64,000 bases of DNA from Coix lacryma-jobi var. lacryma-jobi (lineage: Eukaryota > Streptophyta > Magnoliopsida > Poales > Poaceae), in NCBI GenBank assembly GCA_009763385.1, contig CM019831.1:84045845-84109844 (forward strand), given 5' to 3'. The notes beneath the pieces are model-generated. The model did no database searches, was not told the origin of the DNA, and saw only the letters and a program-made list of their open reading frames with translations. A program made the position numbers and the translations under genes. Of the stretch, positions 22,675 through 32,987 are shown piece after piece (positions within the stretch are counted from its first letter, which is position 1; each line of letters opens with the position of its first letter).

Positions 22675-22954
22675 GTAACATCCCGGCCTAAGGCTTAATA
22701 GGAATAATATGATACTCATACCAACAAGTTGCAACTTCTTTTTCGGAAGCCCATCTCCAAAGAACTCTAAAGTTAAGCGTGCTTGGCCTGGAGAAATTTA
22801 GGGATGGGTGACCGATCGGGAAGTTCTTCCCGGGTGCGCACGAGTGAGGATAAAGTGCGCAGAAAAGACTAGTGTTGGTCTGTGAGGGAAGTCTATGTCC
22901 TAGAAAAGCTGCCAGATGTAAGTGGGCCCGACCGCGTGGAGGCAGGACGTTACA
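22675..22954 (+). mobile_element. Cassandra-type solo LTR with 5S rRNA promoter
   Basis: A 280-bp LTR with TGTAACATCC and GGACGTTACA ends. Flanks AGATT (22670-22674) and AGGTT (22955-22959) look like a target duplication with one change. Cassandra elements are terminal-repeat retrotransposons in miniature whose LTR carries 5S rRNA-derived sequence. Here the box A region AGTTAAGCGTGCTTGG (22771-22786) and the box C region GGATGGGTGACC (22802-22813) match plant 5S RNA. It encodes no protein and would need proteins from other elements to move. Confidence 0.92.
22749..22850 (+). promoter_or_regulatory. 5S-like internal RNA polymerase III promoter in the Cassandra LTR
   Basis: Box A and box C of 5S rRNA are kept with near-normal spacing, while the 5S ends are diverged. 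This is known to drive Pol III transcription in Cassandra; activity of this copy is untested. Confidence 0.8.
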
Positions 22955-22982
22955 AGGTTAGAGGAGAATAAACAAAATTTTT

Positions 22983-23014
22983 GGTTCTGTTGGTGTTTTT
23001 CCACCAACAGAGCC
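22983..23014. repeat. 13-bp-stem hairpin downstream of Cassandra
   Basis: Arms centred on CTGTTGGTG (22987-22995) and CACCAACAG (23002-23010) around a TTTTTC loop. Function unknown. Confidence 0.6.
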
Positions 23015-23245
23015 CATGCACTTGATCTCTACCTTGTCTTTTTGAGCAGGACACACTCTTGAGCAAAACATGGAGAAGTCACTCCCAAATTCTACAGAGT
23101 GAAGGTCCTAGATCTACAAGAATATGCACACTAAGCAAGATGCTGCCAGCATCCACAATTAACACTTCACTTCAAACTGCTGGACGAACAAATGACATGA
23201 GTGACACCATATAAGAGGCATAAACAAGAAGGAATGATGGAAGAC

Positions 23246-23680
23246 GTCGTAGTCAGAATTAGAGGTCATGAAGTCCCCACAGACTTCTTGGTCCTCGACA
23301 TGAGAAGACGATGATGTCCACTTCATCCTAGGAAGACCATTCCTCTACGCTACAAGTACAATCATTTACAAGAGGAAATCTATTTTCACTTTCCTAGAGA
23401 AAAGGCACGATGCAACTTCATCAACTAAGTGCCTAATGAAGCACCCAAGAAGAATTGAAGTGAAAGACGCCGCTCTCAAAGCCGAAGAAGACAAGCTATC
23501 AAGAATAGAGAGGCGAACCATGAAGAAGAAGCTATCAACACTGTCCCAGAAAAGAAAGAAGAAGAGAAACCTCAAGACAGTGAACCACAGGAAGTGAAGA
23601 CTCAGACCAAGAAAGTATGGAAGAAAAAGTCTGCACCTAAGAGGTACAATCAATAACAACTTTCCAAACGTCTGACACAC
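23246..23680 (+). pseudogene. G2 aspartic protease remnant
   Basis: Frame VVRIRGHEVPTDFLVLDM (from 23246), then after a 1-bp shift VHFILGRPFLYATSTIIY. This is the C-terminal half of a Ty3 retropepsin (conserved ILGRPFL). A lysine-rich tail follows to about 23655. The catalytic Asp region upstream is not recognisable. This is the only coding trace that makes G2 a Ty3 element by protein. Confidence 0.7.
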
Positions 23681-24008
23681 CTTGGGAAGTCTGAACCAAG
23701 GGAAGGTCCGGTTCGTCGAACCTAAATATCCGAACCTTCGGCAAAAGGTAAAAATCGGTAGTTATCCTCATATTTATTTTCCTACATATTTCTCATATTT
23801 AATCCATAATTATTTCTTGCATCATCATATTTAATTCACAAACATTTTAATTTCTGCATTGCATTAGAAAAGAAAATAAAAATATTGCATTTGTTACACT
23901 ACATAATAAACTATGAAGCCCCATGTGAATAATTCTATGGTGTGTAAACACCCACGGGAATGTTCATCGTGGTGGCATAAAAATACTAAAAATAAATATG
24001 CATAGAAT
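23681..24008. other. G2 residual interior, A/T rich
   Basis: No gene seen. It ends abruptly where the G3 LTR sequence begins without its first ~23 bp, so both elements are broken at this junction. Confidence 0.5.
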
Positions 24009-25986
24009 TTTACCATCAACATTTGACCCTAAAGTCCACCAAAAAGGCATGAAATGTAGTCAAATAGGATTCAAACTAACCAAATTCCACATGTCCATAG
24101 AATTTTATTTGAATGCAGGATTTGAACCAAATTTGGACATATGGACCCACCAGAGGCCAAGCCCACTCAGCAGGGCCCAAATGGGCCTAAGGGGGGTGGC
24201 GCCCGCCACCCCTAGGTGGCGCCCGCCACTTGGGTTGGCCCAAGCTCCACTCCCTGCCACGTCACCGATCCGTGTGACCTCCCCAAGGCCAAATCTTGGC
24301 CCTTGGTCACTAGGTCAGTGGCCTCGGATGGCTCAGGGAGGAGTGGCGTGGATCAAGGCTGAATGGCGGTTGCTAGGACATGCAACCGACCTCCAAACCG
24401 CCTTGGACAACCACTTGGATGCCGTTGAAGCCAAGGCGGTGCATCCAACGGTGAGGGAGGTGGCGGCCGCCACCTAGGGCTGGCGCCCGCCACTAGGGTT
24501 AGTCCTAGGTCGACTGGCTGCCCCCTATAAGTACCCCCCCTCACTACTCAAGACTATAAATACCCCCCTGGAGGCACCACTTCATTTGTACCTTCATATA
24601 CCACACCAAGAAGCAAGAGAAGCAAGTGAGAGTTAGGCTAGAAGCTCAGAGAGCTTAGGCAAGTAGGTTAGCCAGTAGAGAGAGTATAGCTCTAGTGCGC
24701 TCGCTACAACGCGACTCTTAGTTTAGCACAGCTCAGCCTAAGTTCTTGGTAAAAGGAGCGTAGAGCTTGCTAAGAGAGAAGCGGGTGCGAGCGACTGGCA
24801 TCGGAGGTCGGTTGATTTCCCGACGTCTCTGGTCTGGTTTGCTCTCTTGTATCTCAGGTACATTTATCTTTATCTCAGTATTACTTTAAGCATTACTCTC
24901 AGTATTACTTTCAGTATTACTTTATCAAGTACGTTGAGTGTGACCTAGCTATCCTACAGTTCATTTCACTTAGCCATAGTAGTTAATCTCTAGTGTGCTT
25001 AGTGATTGATCTTTGCCAATAGGTTGCTTAGTTAGTTTAGTGTTTATCTTATTAAGTCAAGTATCTGCTCTGACGTCCACAAGGGTGTCTCTATTCAAAG
25101 CTAGGGTAGAGATAGTTAGAATACAATTAAGCGTGGTGATTAGTTATAGACTTACCTTCAGATATGGCTGGACCCCCGGATAGCTGTGGTAGCAAGCAGG
25201 TGGTGACAGCCCTGTGCGCCTTGAATTCCACCACATAGTTGGCCCAGTTTAACAGTAAGGCTCGCTGTGCTAGCGTTCAACCTAAGTAAGTTGTAAAGGC
25301 TAGTACGCCTCGATACTTGACAAGATAGGAATAAAACTTTACTTAACTTAGTTGCTTTATTGACTTTTGCCCCTCTTGCTTCGTAACTATCTTGCTTCGT
25401 AGTTGTCTTGCTTTGTAGTTATCTAGGAGTAGTTAGTTATCTTAGTTACCCTTAGTTATCCTATTCCCTTTATGTACCTATCCATCCACCTTACCTTAGC
25501 CATCCACTTCATCCTTACCTATCCACCCATATATTCTTTCTAGCCTTCCATCCCTTCTTTTCCCTTCTCCCCTTTTCCTTTTTATTATTTCTTCGACTCT
25601 CATCCCCTCCTTGACTCGACTCATACACCACCCTAGCCTTCCCTTGGGATCAAATAAATCGACACCTGGTACTCCCAGGCGAAGTGCTACTATGATAGTT
25701 CTATGCGCTTGCAGAATCTCCTCTTGGTAGATTTCATTCTCTCTAGCTAGCTCCTACTAGTGTCAGGATTGACAACCCCATTTGACATTAGTAGACAGCT
25801 GCTTTAGCTTCATTCCTTTAGGTATAGTGACCGGACTTGCTATAAGCACTTCTGACACCGTTGCCGGGAATAGATTCCATAGTCTACTCCTAGTAACGAC
25901 GTTAGCTAGTGTCAACAAGCATTTCTGGGCTGTTACCGGGGATAGTTGCCTAGCTCTATCTTTAGTGAAGCTAAGAACTACCAACA
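24009..25986 (+). repeat. G3 5' LTR, lacking the first ~23 bp
   Basis: Matches the 3' LTR (29886-31792) but starts at TTTTACCATCAACA, so the terminal TGTTGACGG arm is missing. TATA box CTATAAATA lies at 24554-24562. GGTGGCG-CC-CGCCACC palindromes lie at 24195-24232. A segment of about 53 bp around 25180-25235 is absent from the 3' LTR. PBS-like units lie inside the LTR near 25850 and 25925. Confidence 0.85.
24554..24562 (+). promoter_or_regulatory. TATA box of the G3 5' LTR
   Basis: CTATAAATA followed by a C run; the same element is at 30411 (3' LTR), 57127 (G6) and, inverted, 2891 (G1). Transcription would begin about 30 bp downstream. Confidence 0.7.
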
Positions 25987-26179
25987 AGCATTTCTGGCGC
26001 CGTTGCCGGGGAAGGCAATCGGTGTATCGGTTGAGTCCGTGTCGAATTTATCTTCGCTCAAGCCCTAGCTCTATCTTTAGTGAAGCTAAGAACTACCAAC
26101 AAGCATTTCTGGCGCCGTTGCCGGGGAAGGCAATCGGTGTATCGGTTGAGTCCGTGTCGAATTTATCTTCGCTCAAGCT
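25950..26179 (+). repeat. 115-bp tandem duplication of LTR end, primer site and leader
   Basis: The unit from CTAGCTCTATC through CTACCAACA, the primer site and TTCGCTCAAGC occurs twice, starting at 25950 and 26065. The primer sites TGGCGCCGTTGCCGGGGA are at 25995-26012 and 26110-26127, both perfect. Confidence 0.9.
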
Positions 26180-26288
26180 CCCGCTTAGCGAATCCCATCT
26201 TACCCCATTCTTTCTTTCCTTAACTCTTCTTATCTTTTTTCTTCATCTTCTTCAACTTCTTTCTTTCTTATCTCGTTCTATCTTCACG

Positions 26289-28163
26289 ATGGCCAACAAG
26301 ACCATTCGTGAGTTTTCTGCTCCTTCTGCCGCTAATGTAGCGATAGGACCAGACGTGATCGATGCCAACCTCAATTTTGAGTTGATACCGGCTCTGATCA
26401 CGATGGTCCAAGCTAGCCCGTTATGTGGCAAGGCTCATGAGGATGCCAATGCTCACCTCCAACAATTTTTGGAGATTTGCGGCACCTTCACCATTAATGG
26501 GATAACACAAGAAGCCATCCATCTTCGTCTCTTTCCTTTCTCTTTGCTAGGAAAAGCGAAGCAATGGTTCTATACCGATCGCAACGCTGTAGACACATGG
26601 GACAAGTGTTCCAATGTTTTTCTCGCTAAATTCTTTCCGATGGGCAAGACGAATGCTCTTCGCAACGAAATCTCTAGTTTTACGCAACAAGCCGAGGAAT
26701 CTATTCCCGAGGCTTGGGAGAGGTTGCAAGAGTATGTCGCTGCTTGTCCGCACGTTGGTATGGAGGACTGGCTATTGATCCAGAACTTCTACCATGGCCT
26801 AACCCCTCTCTCTAGAAGCCATTTGGATGCCACCGCTGGCGGTGCATTCTTTTCTCTGAATGTTGCAGATGCTAAGGCTCTCATAGAGAAGATGGTGTCG
26901 AACCAAGGATGGAATGACGAAAGACTACAGTCCCGTAACCAAGGTATGCATTCCCTTAAGGAAGCCGACATGATCATGGCCAAGATGGACCTGCTGGCAA
27001 AGAAGCTGGACAGCTGTGAGAAGATGAACCAACAGGAGAGTGTCCAATCTCTGGAATCCTACATGACTTGTGAAGTCTATGGAGAAACCGGACATTCTGG
27101 GAGCCACTGCCCCGAGCTACATGAAGATTTGAACTTCATCAACAACAACAACGGTTTCCGTCAACAAAATCAAGGATTTTATCAGCCTGCAAACTCTCAA
27201 GGTAACAATTCATTCCCCCGCTCTAATTTTCATAACTCTGATAATTTCTCATTCTTGAAGAATTTAGTTTACTCACAAGGTAAAACTACTAATTTCTTGA
27301 AAGAGAGATTAATGGCGAATGATAAAGCCCTTGAGAATATAAATGCTAAATTGGAAGATTTCTCATCTGCTCTGAAAAATCAATTAAGCTTTAATAAGAT
27401 GTTAGAAACCCAATTAGCTCAACTTGCTGCTATCATACCATCTTTTGAAACTGGCAAAATTCCTGCTAAACCTGACATGGAAACTGCTAATATGGTTGAA
27501 ATAAAACATTTTAACTATTATGAAGATCAAACCATGACTGTTAAAAAGGGTGATCCTGGTAGTCCCATAATTAGATGCTCAATCTTTGGTGAAATCTTTA
27601 AAAATGCCATGTGCGATTTAGGATCGAGTGTGAACATTTTATCTAAAGATTTCTATGAAAACTCGTTCTTTCCACCCATGTCATCCACATCTGCCTATGT
27701 TGTGCTAGCTGATCAATCCACTTGCTGTGTAGAAGGAATAGTTAATGATTTACCTGTTCATATTAGAGGCTCCTATGTTCGTGCTGATTTCATAATACTA
27801 GATATGGGAAATAGGAAATATGTGCCTCTAATCTTAGGTACACCCTTCTAGAACACTGTTGATGCCTGCATATACGTGGGAAGTGGTAAAATTCAAATGA
27901 CATTAGGAGGGAGGAAGGAAATATTCTCCTTTTCTCGTGGTCCCGCATATGCCGCTAACATGCAGGTAGCAAAGCCCGTTCGTACTAAGAAGAGGCGCCC
28001 AAGAACAAGGTGGAACATAAAGAAAGAACCACCTCCTCCTGAGTTGTGTGATTCACATAACAAGGGAGAGGTGCCAAAAGAAGAAGAACCAGATGGAGTA
28101 CTAAGAGAAGAAGTGCCCAAGGAAGAAGATCCACCCGATAAGGATGAAACTCCATGGACCTAA
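26289..28163 (+). pseudogene. gag-pro: G3 gag-protease, Athila-like, one internal stop
   Basis: Starts at ATG 26289 (MANKTIREF), chosen by agreement with G1; the frame is open far upstream through the primer sites by chance. Retrotrans_gag spans residues ~55-175. The CCHC knuckle at 261-274 has its second Cys changed to Tyr (CEVYGETGHSGSHC; G1 keeps Cys). A polar linker and weak coiled coil lead to the retropepsin with catalytic Asp at 443 (CDLGSSVN) and LILGTPF at 514-520. A TAG at 27849-27851 interrupts PF-NT; the same frame continues to 28163 with a basic then acidic tail. No RT, RNase H or integrase follows, so the family is non-autonomous beyond Gag-Pro. Both CCHC and stop damage this copy. 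Confidence 0.88.
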
Positions 28164-29885
28164 GGTATGGTTTTACTTTAAATTTTTCCCTTCAATTTTC
28201 CCTTTTTTCGAATAAATAACATATGTCATGCATGTAACTAAAAAAAATATATCACCAGTTATCATTAGTTATATGCATAGGTATATGTTAACTTAGTTAG
28301 AACAATAAAATATCATAATAGGATAGTTTCCCTTTTCACAACATTAGATAGTTTCCCTTTTTAATAAAATGGGAACAAGAGCTCCGACCGAGAAAGAAGA
28401 AGATCTTTCACCAAGCAAAAAGCCAGCTTGGGGGAGACTCCCGCTCCGATAAGGTATGTCTCAAGCCTACACTTTACATTCAGTTCTTAAATTCTATATC
28501 TTTTGAATGTCACATGCTTGCCTAAATAATCACTCCATGAATAAAATTGATAAAATCTGCTTAAACAAGTTGAAACCTGAATAAGATTTGAAATATGTCA
28601 TGCAAATGCTATTGTTATGGTTTGAATGACTAGTCTTATCTAAGTTGTAGCTTTTGTGGGTTGCACATGCTTAAACTGAAATCATGCTTAGTGAGTAAAG
28701 TTAGTAAGAAATGGAGTAATTCTTTAAACTTGTTAAGGTGAAATTAGGACCTAATCTGGAGGATTTCTTTTAAAAATTATGAAAACCGTGATAAAAGTTC
28801 CTCCTAGATTTTATCCCATCCCACCACCAGCCAAATATTTGTTAGTCATTAGTCAAAACCACAAAGAGCTTTGTTTGTGTTGAGCTTTGTTAGACCTCAT
28901 ACATCTTAGTAGAGAAGCTTATCATATCTTTTGAATCAAGATTCACGCACACCCACCATAATTTGCCTACTTTCCACTTTGGAAGTTTGCAACCACCAAA
29001 TAAATTGCTTATTCTCTACACTGGAGATATGCAATACCCTGCCAAACATCCCATTGCTAGCCTTATGCTTATTCCTACCCTGGGAATAAGCATTTCTCCC
29101 TCTTCCCCTTTTTCATTTCAAAAATCCTTTCCTATAGATGTCTGGGGAAATCTAGAGCTAAAAGAGAGAGAGAGAAAATGAGCAAAGTAGCTCAAGAAAG
29201 GACTATGTCCTGAAGAAAAAAAAAGTGAGCAAAGTAGCCCAAGAGAGGACTATGTCCTAAGAAAATGTGATGACACATCTTTTGTCTACTCACTATGTAT
29301 CCAAAAAAAGAGAGAAAGAGAATTATCATTAGCTCTAGACCCCAGAAATTAACTAGGAAGGATTACGAAATATCTCTCTATACACTTCCACATAACCACA
29401 CATGCACATCTTGATCAATTTTTATGATTTGCTGCTCCTTATGATCTGAGTGTCTAGCTTAGCAATAAACATTAGGCAATTTGCTCATGGTTCTTAGCCC
29501 ACCTATAACTCCACATATCATTCTTTAGAAATAGGAGAGGCTACATTTTGGCCTAAGTGAGGATTTAAACACCATTGAGTGATTGAGTGAATCTTGGAGG
29601 ACTTAAGCAAGTTGTTATCTTTTGAAAACCTTGAAAAACCTCCAGACAGAATCCTAGTCAAACCTAAGCAAGACAAAAGTTTCCTATCTACTACTTTATT
29701 TCACTCTTGCATGTTTGAAGTGAAAAGCTATAAGCCCCACATTGCTATGATTAATGATATATGCTAAGTTATTTCTCACTATACAATATGCACTTGCAAA
29801 CATCTTAAGTTGCTATCCATTTCATGCTCAATGCTTAAACCGCATTGTTGCTCGAGGACGAGCAACGGGTTAGCTTGGGGGAGCT
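28164..29885 (+). other. G3 3' non-coding tail ending in a polypurine tract
   Basis: 1.7 kb without a gene between gag-pro and the LTR. Purine tracts GCTTGGGGGAG occur near 28431 and directly before the LTR (29872-29882). It contains three tandem hairpins (28963-29093) and a ~45-bp imperfect duplication with GAGCAAAGTAGC (29178-29265). It replaces the position where RT and integrase would lie in an autonomous element. Confidence 0.75.
28963..29093 (+). repeat. Three tandem hairpins with differing stems in the G3 tail
   Basis: Units at 28963-28992 (TTGC...GCAA closing, inner ACTTTCC/GGAAGT), 29005-29034 (TTGC...GCAA, ATTCTC/GGAGAT) and 29065-29093 (ATGCTTATTCC/GGGAATAAGCAT). Loops are alike (ACTTT, TACACT, TACCCT); stems differ but pair, two with a bulge. 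Confidence 0.6.
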
Positions 29886-31792
29886 TGTTGACGGTCCTTA
29901 AACACCTGTTTTACCATCAACATTTGACCCTAAAGCAGTCCAATAGGTTTCAAACTACCAAATTCCACATGTCCATAGAATTTTATTTGAATGCAGGATT
30001 TGAACCAAATTTGGACATATGGACACACCAGAGGCCAAGCCCACTCAGCAGGGCCCAAATGGGCCTAAGGGGGTGGCGCCCGCCACTTGGGTTGGCCCAA
30101 GCTCCACTCCCTGCCACGTCACCGATCCGTGTGACCTCCCCAAGGCCAAATCTTGGCCCTTGGTCACTAGGTCAGTGGCATCGGACGGCTCAGGGAGGAG
30201 TGGCGTGGATCAAGGCTGAATGGCGGTTGCTAGGACATGCAACAGACCTCCAAACCGCCTTGGACAACCACCTGGATGCCATTGAAGCCAAGGCGGTGCA
30301 TCCAACGGTGAGGGAGGTGGTGGCCGCCACATAGGGCTGGCGCCCGCCACTAGGGTTAGCCCTAGGTCGGCTGGCTGCCCCCTATAAGTACCCCCCCTCA
30401 CTCCTCAAGACTATAAATACCCCCCTGGAGGCACCACTTCATTTGTACCATCATATACCACACCAAGAAGCAAGAGAAGCAAGTGAGAGTTAGGTTAGAA
30501 GCTCAGAGAGCTTAGGCAAGTAGGTGAGCTAGTAGAGAGAGTATAGCTCTAGTGCGCTCGCTACAACGCGGCTCTTAGTTTAGCATAGCTCAGCCTAAGT
30601 TCTTGGTAAAAGGAGCGTAGAGCTTGCTAAGAGAGAAGCGGGTGCGAGCGACTGGCATCAGAGGTCGGTTGATTTCCCGACGTCTCTGGTCTGGTTTGCT
30701 CTCTTGTATCTCAGGTACATTTATCTTTATCTCAGTATTACTTTAAGCATTACTCTCAGTATTACTTTCAGTATTACTTTATCAAGTACGTTGAGTGTGA
30801 CCTAGCTATCCTACAGTTCATTTCACTTAGCCATAGTAGTTAATCTCTAGTGAGCTTAGTGTTTGATCTTTGCCAATAGGTTGCTTAGTTAGTTTAGTGT
30901 TTATCTTATTAAGTCAAGTGTTTGCTCTGACGTCCGCAAGAGTGTCTCTATTCAAAGCTAGGGTAGAGATAGTTAGAATATAGTTAAGCGTGGTGCTTAG
31001 TTATAGACTTACCTTCAGATACGGATGGACCCCCGGATACGTAGTTGGCCCAGTTTAACAGTAAGGCTCGTTGTGCTAGCGTTCAACCTAAGTAAGTGGT
31101 AAAGGCTAGTATGCCTCGATACTTGACAAGATAGGAATAAAACTTTACTCAACTTAGTTGCTTTATTGACTTTTGCCTGTCTTGCTTCATAACTATCTTG
31201 CTTCGTAGTTATCTTGCTTTGTAGTTATCTAGGAGTAGTTAGTTATCTTAGTTACCCTTAGTTATCCTATTCCCTTTATCTACCTATCCATCCACCCTAC
31301 CTTAGCCATCCACTTCATCCTTACCTATCCACCCATATATTCTTTCTAGCCTTTCATCCCTTCTTTTCCCTTCTCCCCTTTTCCTTTTTCTTATTTCTTC
31401 GACTCTCATCCCCTCCTTGACTCGACTCATACACCACCCTAGCCTTCCCTTGGGATCAAATAATTCGACACCTGGTACTCCCAGGCGAAGTGCTACTACG
31501 ATAGTTCTGTGCGCTTGCAGAATCTCCTCCTGGTAGATTGCATTCTCTCTAGCTAGCTCCTACTAGTGTTGGGATTGACAACCCCATTTGACATTAGTAG
31601 ATAGCTGCTTTAGTTTCATTCCTTTAGGTATAGTGACCGGACTTGCTATAAGCACTTCTGACACCGTTGCCGGGAATAGATTCCATAGTCTACTCCTAGT
31701 AACGACGTTAGCTAGTGGCAACAAGCATTTCTGGGCCGTTACCGGGGATAGTTGCCTAGCTCTATCTTTAGTGAAGCTAAGAACTACCAACA
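29886..31792 (+). repeat. G3 3' LTR (1.9 kb)
   Basis: Begins TGTTGACGGTCC after the polypurine tract and ends CTACCAACA. It is followed directly by C4 gag (CTATGCGTATTGG), not by G2, so the two sides of G3 are in different hosts. TATA at 30411-30420. One GGTGGCG-CC-CGCCACC palindrome. PBS-like units near 31660 and 31735. Confidence 0.88.
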
Positions 31793-32983
31793 CTATGCGT
31801 ATTGGAAGATACTCATGTCGGCCTATCTTCAGAGCATGGGCTCTTCTATTTGGGAGATTTGCAACAGGGACAATTACGTTGTCTTGGCTGCTCGTGTTAC
31901 TCAGCTTCAGATGGATGAGCACGATGCCAATAGCCGAGCGCGTAACGCTCTTTTCTCCTGTTTGAGCATGTCCGAGTTTGATCGCGTTTCTCACCTCCCC
32001 ACAGCTCAGGAGATTTGGGCGACCCTCATGCGCTTCCATGTGGGAACCACTCAAGTCAAATCTCATCTCTACGAGTTGCACAAACGGGAGGATGAGAACT
32101 TTCGACACATGCCTGGCGAGAGCATAGAGAGTTTATTCGCTCGCTTTCAGGTCATTGTCAACAAGATGAGAGCGAACAAGGAGCTGTTGCCTTTCGACGA
32201 TCATGAGATAGCTTTGAAGCTTTTGCATACTCTTGATCGGTCGGTGTGAGACTCAAAGGTCCAGGCGATCATCGAATCGTCTAACTATGAGACCCTCACT
32301 TGTGACGAGCTCTTTAGCAGGCTCAAGTCTAGTGAGATTGACGCCATGTCGAGGGCTTCTTATGAAAATCCTTCTGGCCCAACTATGGCTTTGGTTTCTG
32401 GCTCTTCAGCTAACCCCTCTGGAGGATTTGCACTTTCTTCACTCTTCTCTGTCACAGAGGACCAGCTGGAGTCCTTGGGGGATGACGAGTTGGCGATGCT
32501 CGCCAATCGGTTCTCGCGGTTCCACAACAACCGCATGAACCATAGCCGCGGAGGAGGACGCTCAGGATACTTTGAGTGCGGCGACCCCACCACTTCATCG
32601 CCAACTGTCCCAAGAAGAAGCACACATCTGGGAAGGGCGATCATGGGCACAAATACGACTCCGGCAAGCGCAAGGAGAAGTACGTCCCTGCGAGGCACAA
32701 GCGGAGGGGCGGCTTCGACAAGGAGTACATCAAGAAGAAGTACTTGGAGAAGGCCCAGGCTGAGCAGCGTGCGTTCTTTGCCACGCTCAGCGACGTTGAC
32801 GGCTCGGATGATGACTCCGCTTGCTCAAGTGATGACGAGTCCGAGAAGAAGAAGAGGATCGAGGACAAGCTGAACGGTCTCTGCTTCTTCGTCGACGACG
32901 ACGGCTTCTGCACCATGGCCCTTGGTGATGAGGTCGACGACAAGCTGGAGGACACCCCTCGGAACGACGACGACACCTCTCAG
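31793..32983 (+). pseudogene. gag: C4 Sirevirus gag, 5'-truncated
   Basis: Begins at YAYWK, the ninth to tenth codon region of the C2 Gag after its NP start, because the G3 LTR abuts here. UBN2-like capsid region to about 32350. A TGA at 32247-32249 replaces TGG. The CCHC knuckle near 32570-32610 is damaged: first Cys is Tyr (YFECGDP) and the frame shifts near 32590. A lysine-rich then acidic part (SDDESEKKK) leads to DDDTSQ at 32983, where the sequence jumps straight to protease. The extended Gag C-terminus seen in C2 is absent. Confidence 0.88.
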
Positions 32984-32987
32984 GTAA
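32980..32987 (+). other. Exon-exon-like junction between C4 gag and protease
   Basis: CTCAG|GTAAAACG. The left side equals the C2 sequence ending at 15539 and the right side equals C2 from 14161 downward. The removed C2 segment is 1377 bp and has GT...AG ends. A 5-bp AGGTA repeat at both C2 ends means a microhomology deletion would give the same product. Confidence 0.75.

Larger units (their letters stand above)
19872..23245 (+). other. G2 interior, decayed; no gag recognised
   Basis: Three kilobases of A/T-rich DNA with stops in all frames and no recognisable gag. It holds the tandem duplication at 20337-20692 and the Cassandra LTR at 22675-22954. A more diverged echo of the duplicated unit (AAATTAAGTATGGCGCTTAG) follows near 20745. 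The position between a primer site and a protease remnant implies it was once leader and gag. Confidence 0.6.

Noticed and set aside
22749..22850. A 5S rRNA gene
   Set aside because: Only the internal promoter region matches; the ends are diverged and it lies within a 280-bp LTR with TGTAAC/GTTACA ends, so it is Cassandra.
23998..24477. ORFs of 160-174 codons at the start of G-family LTRs (also 29810-30334)
   Set aside because: The frame covers U3 palindromes and differs between copies by indels; not conserved as protein.
25782..26288. 169-codon open extension upstream of G3 Gag, through LTR end and primer sites
   Set aside because: G1 and the MANKTIREF start fix the Gag N-terminus; the 115-bp duplication is not a multiple of three, and the translation repeats PBS-derived peptides. 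Openness is by chance.
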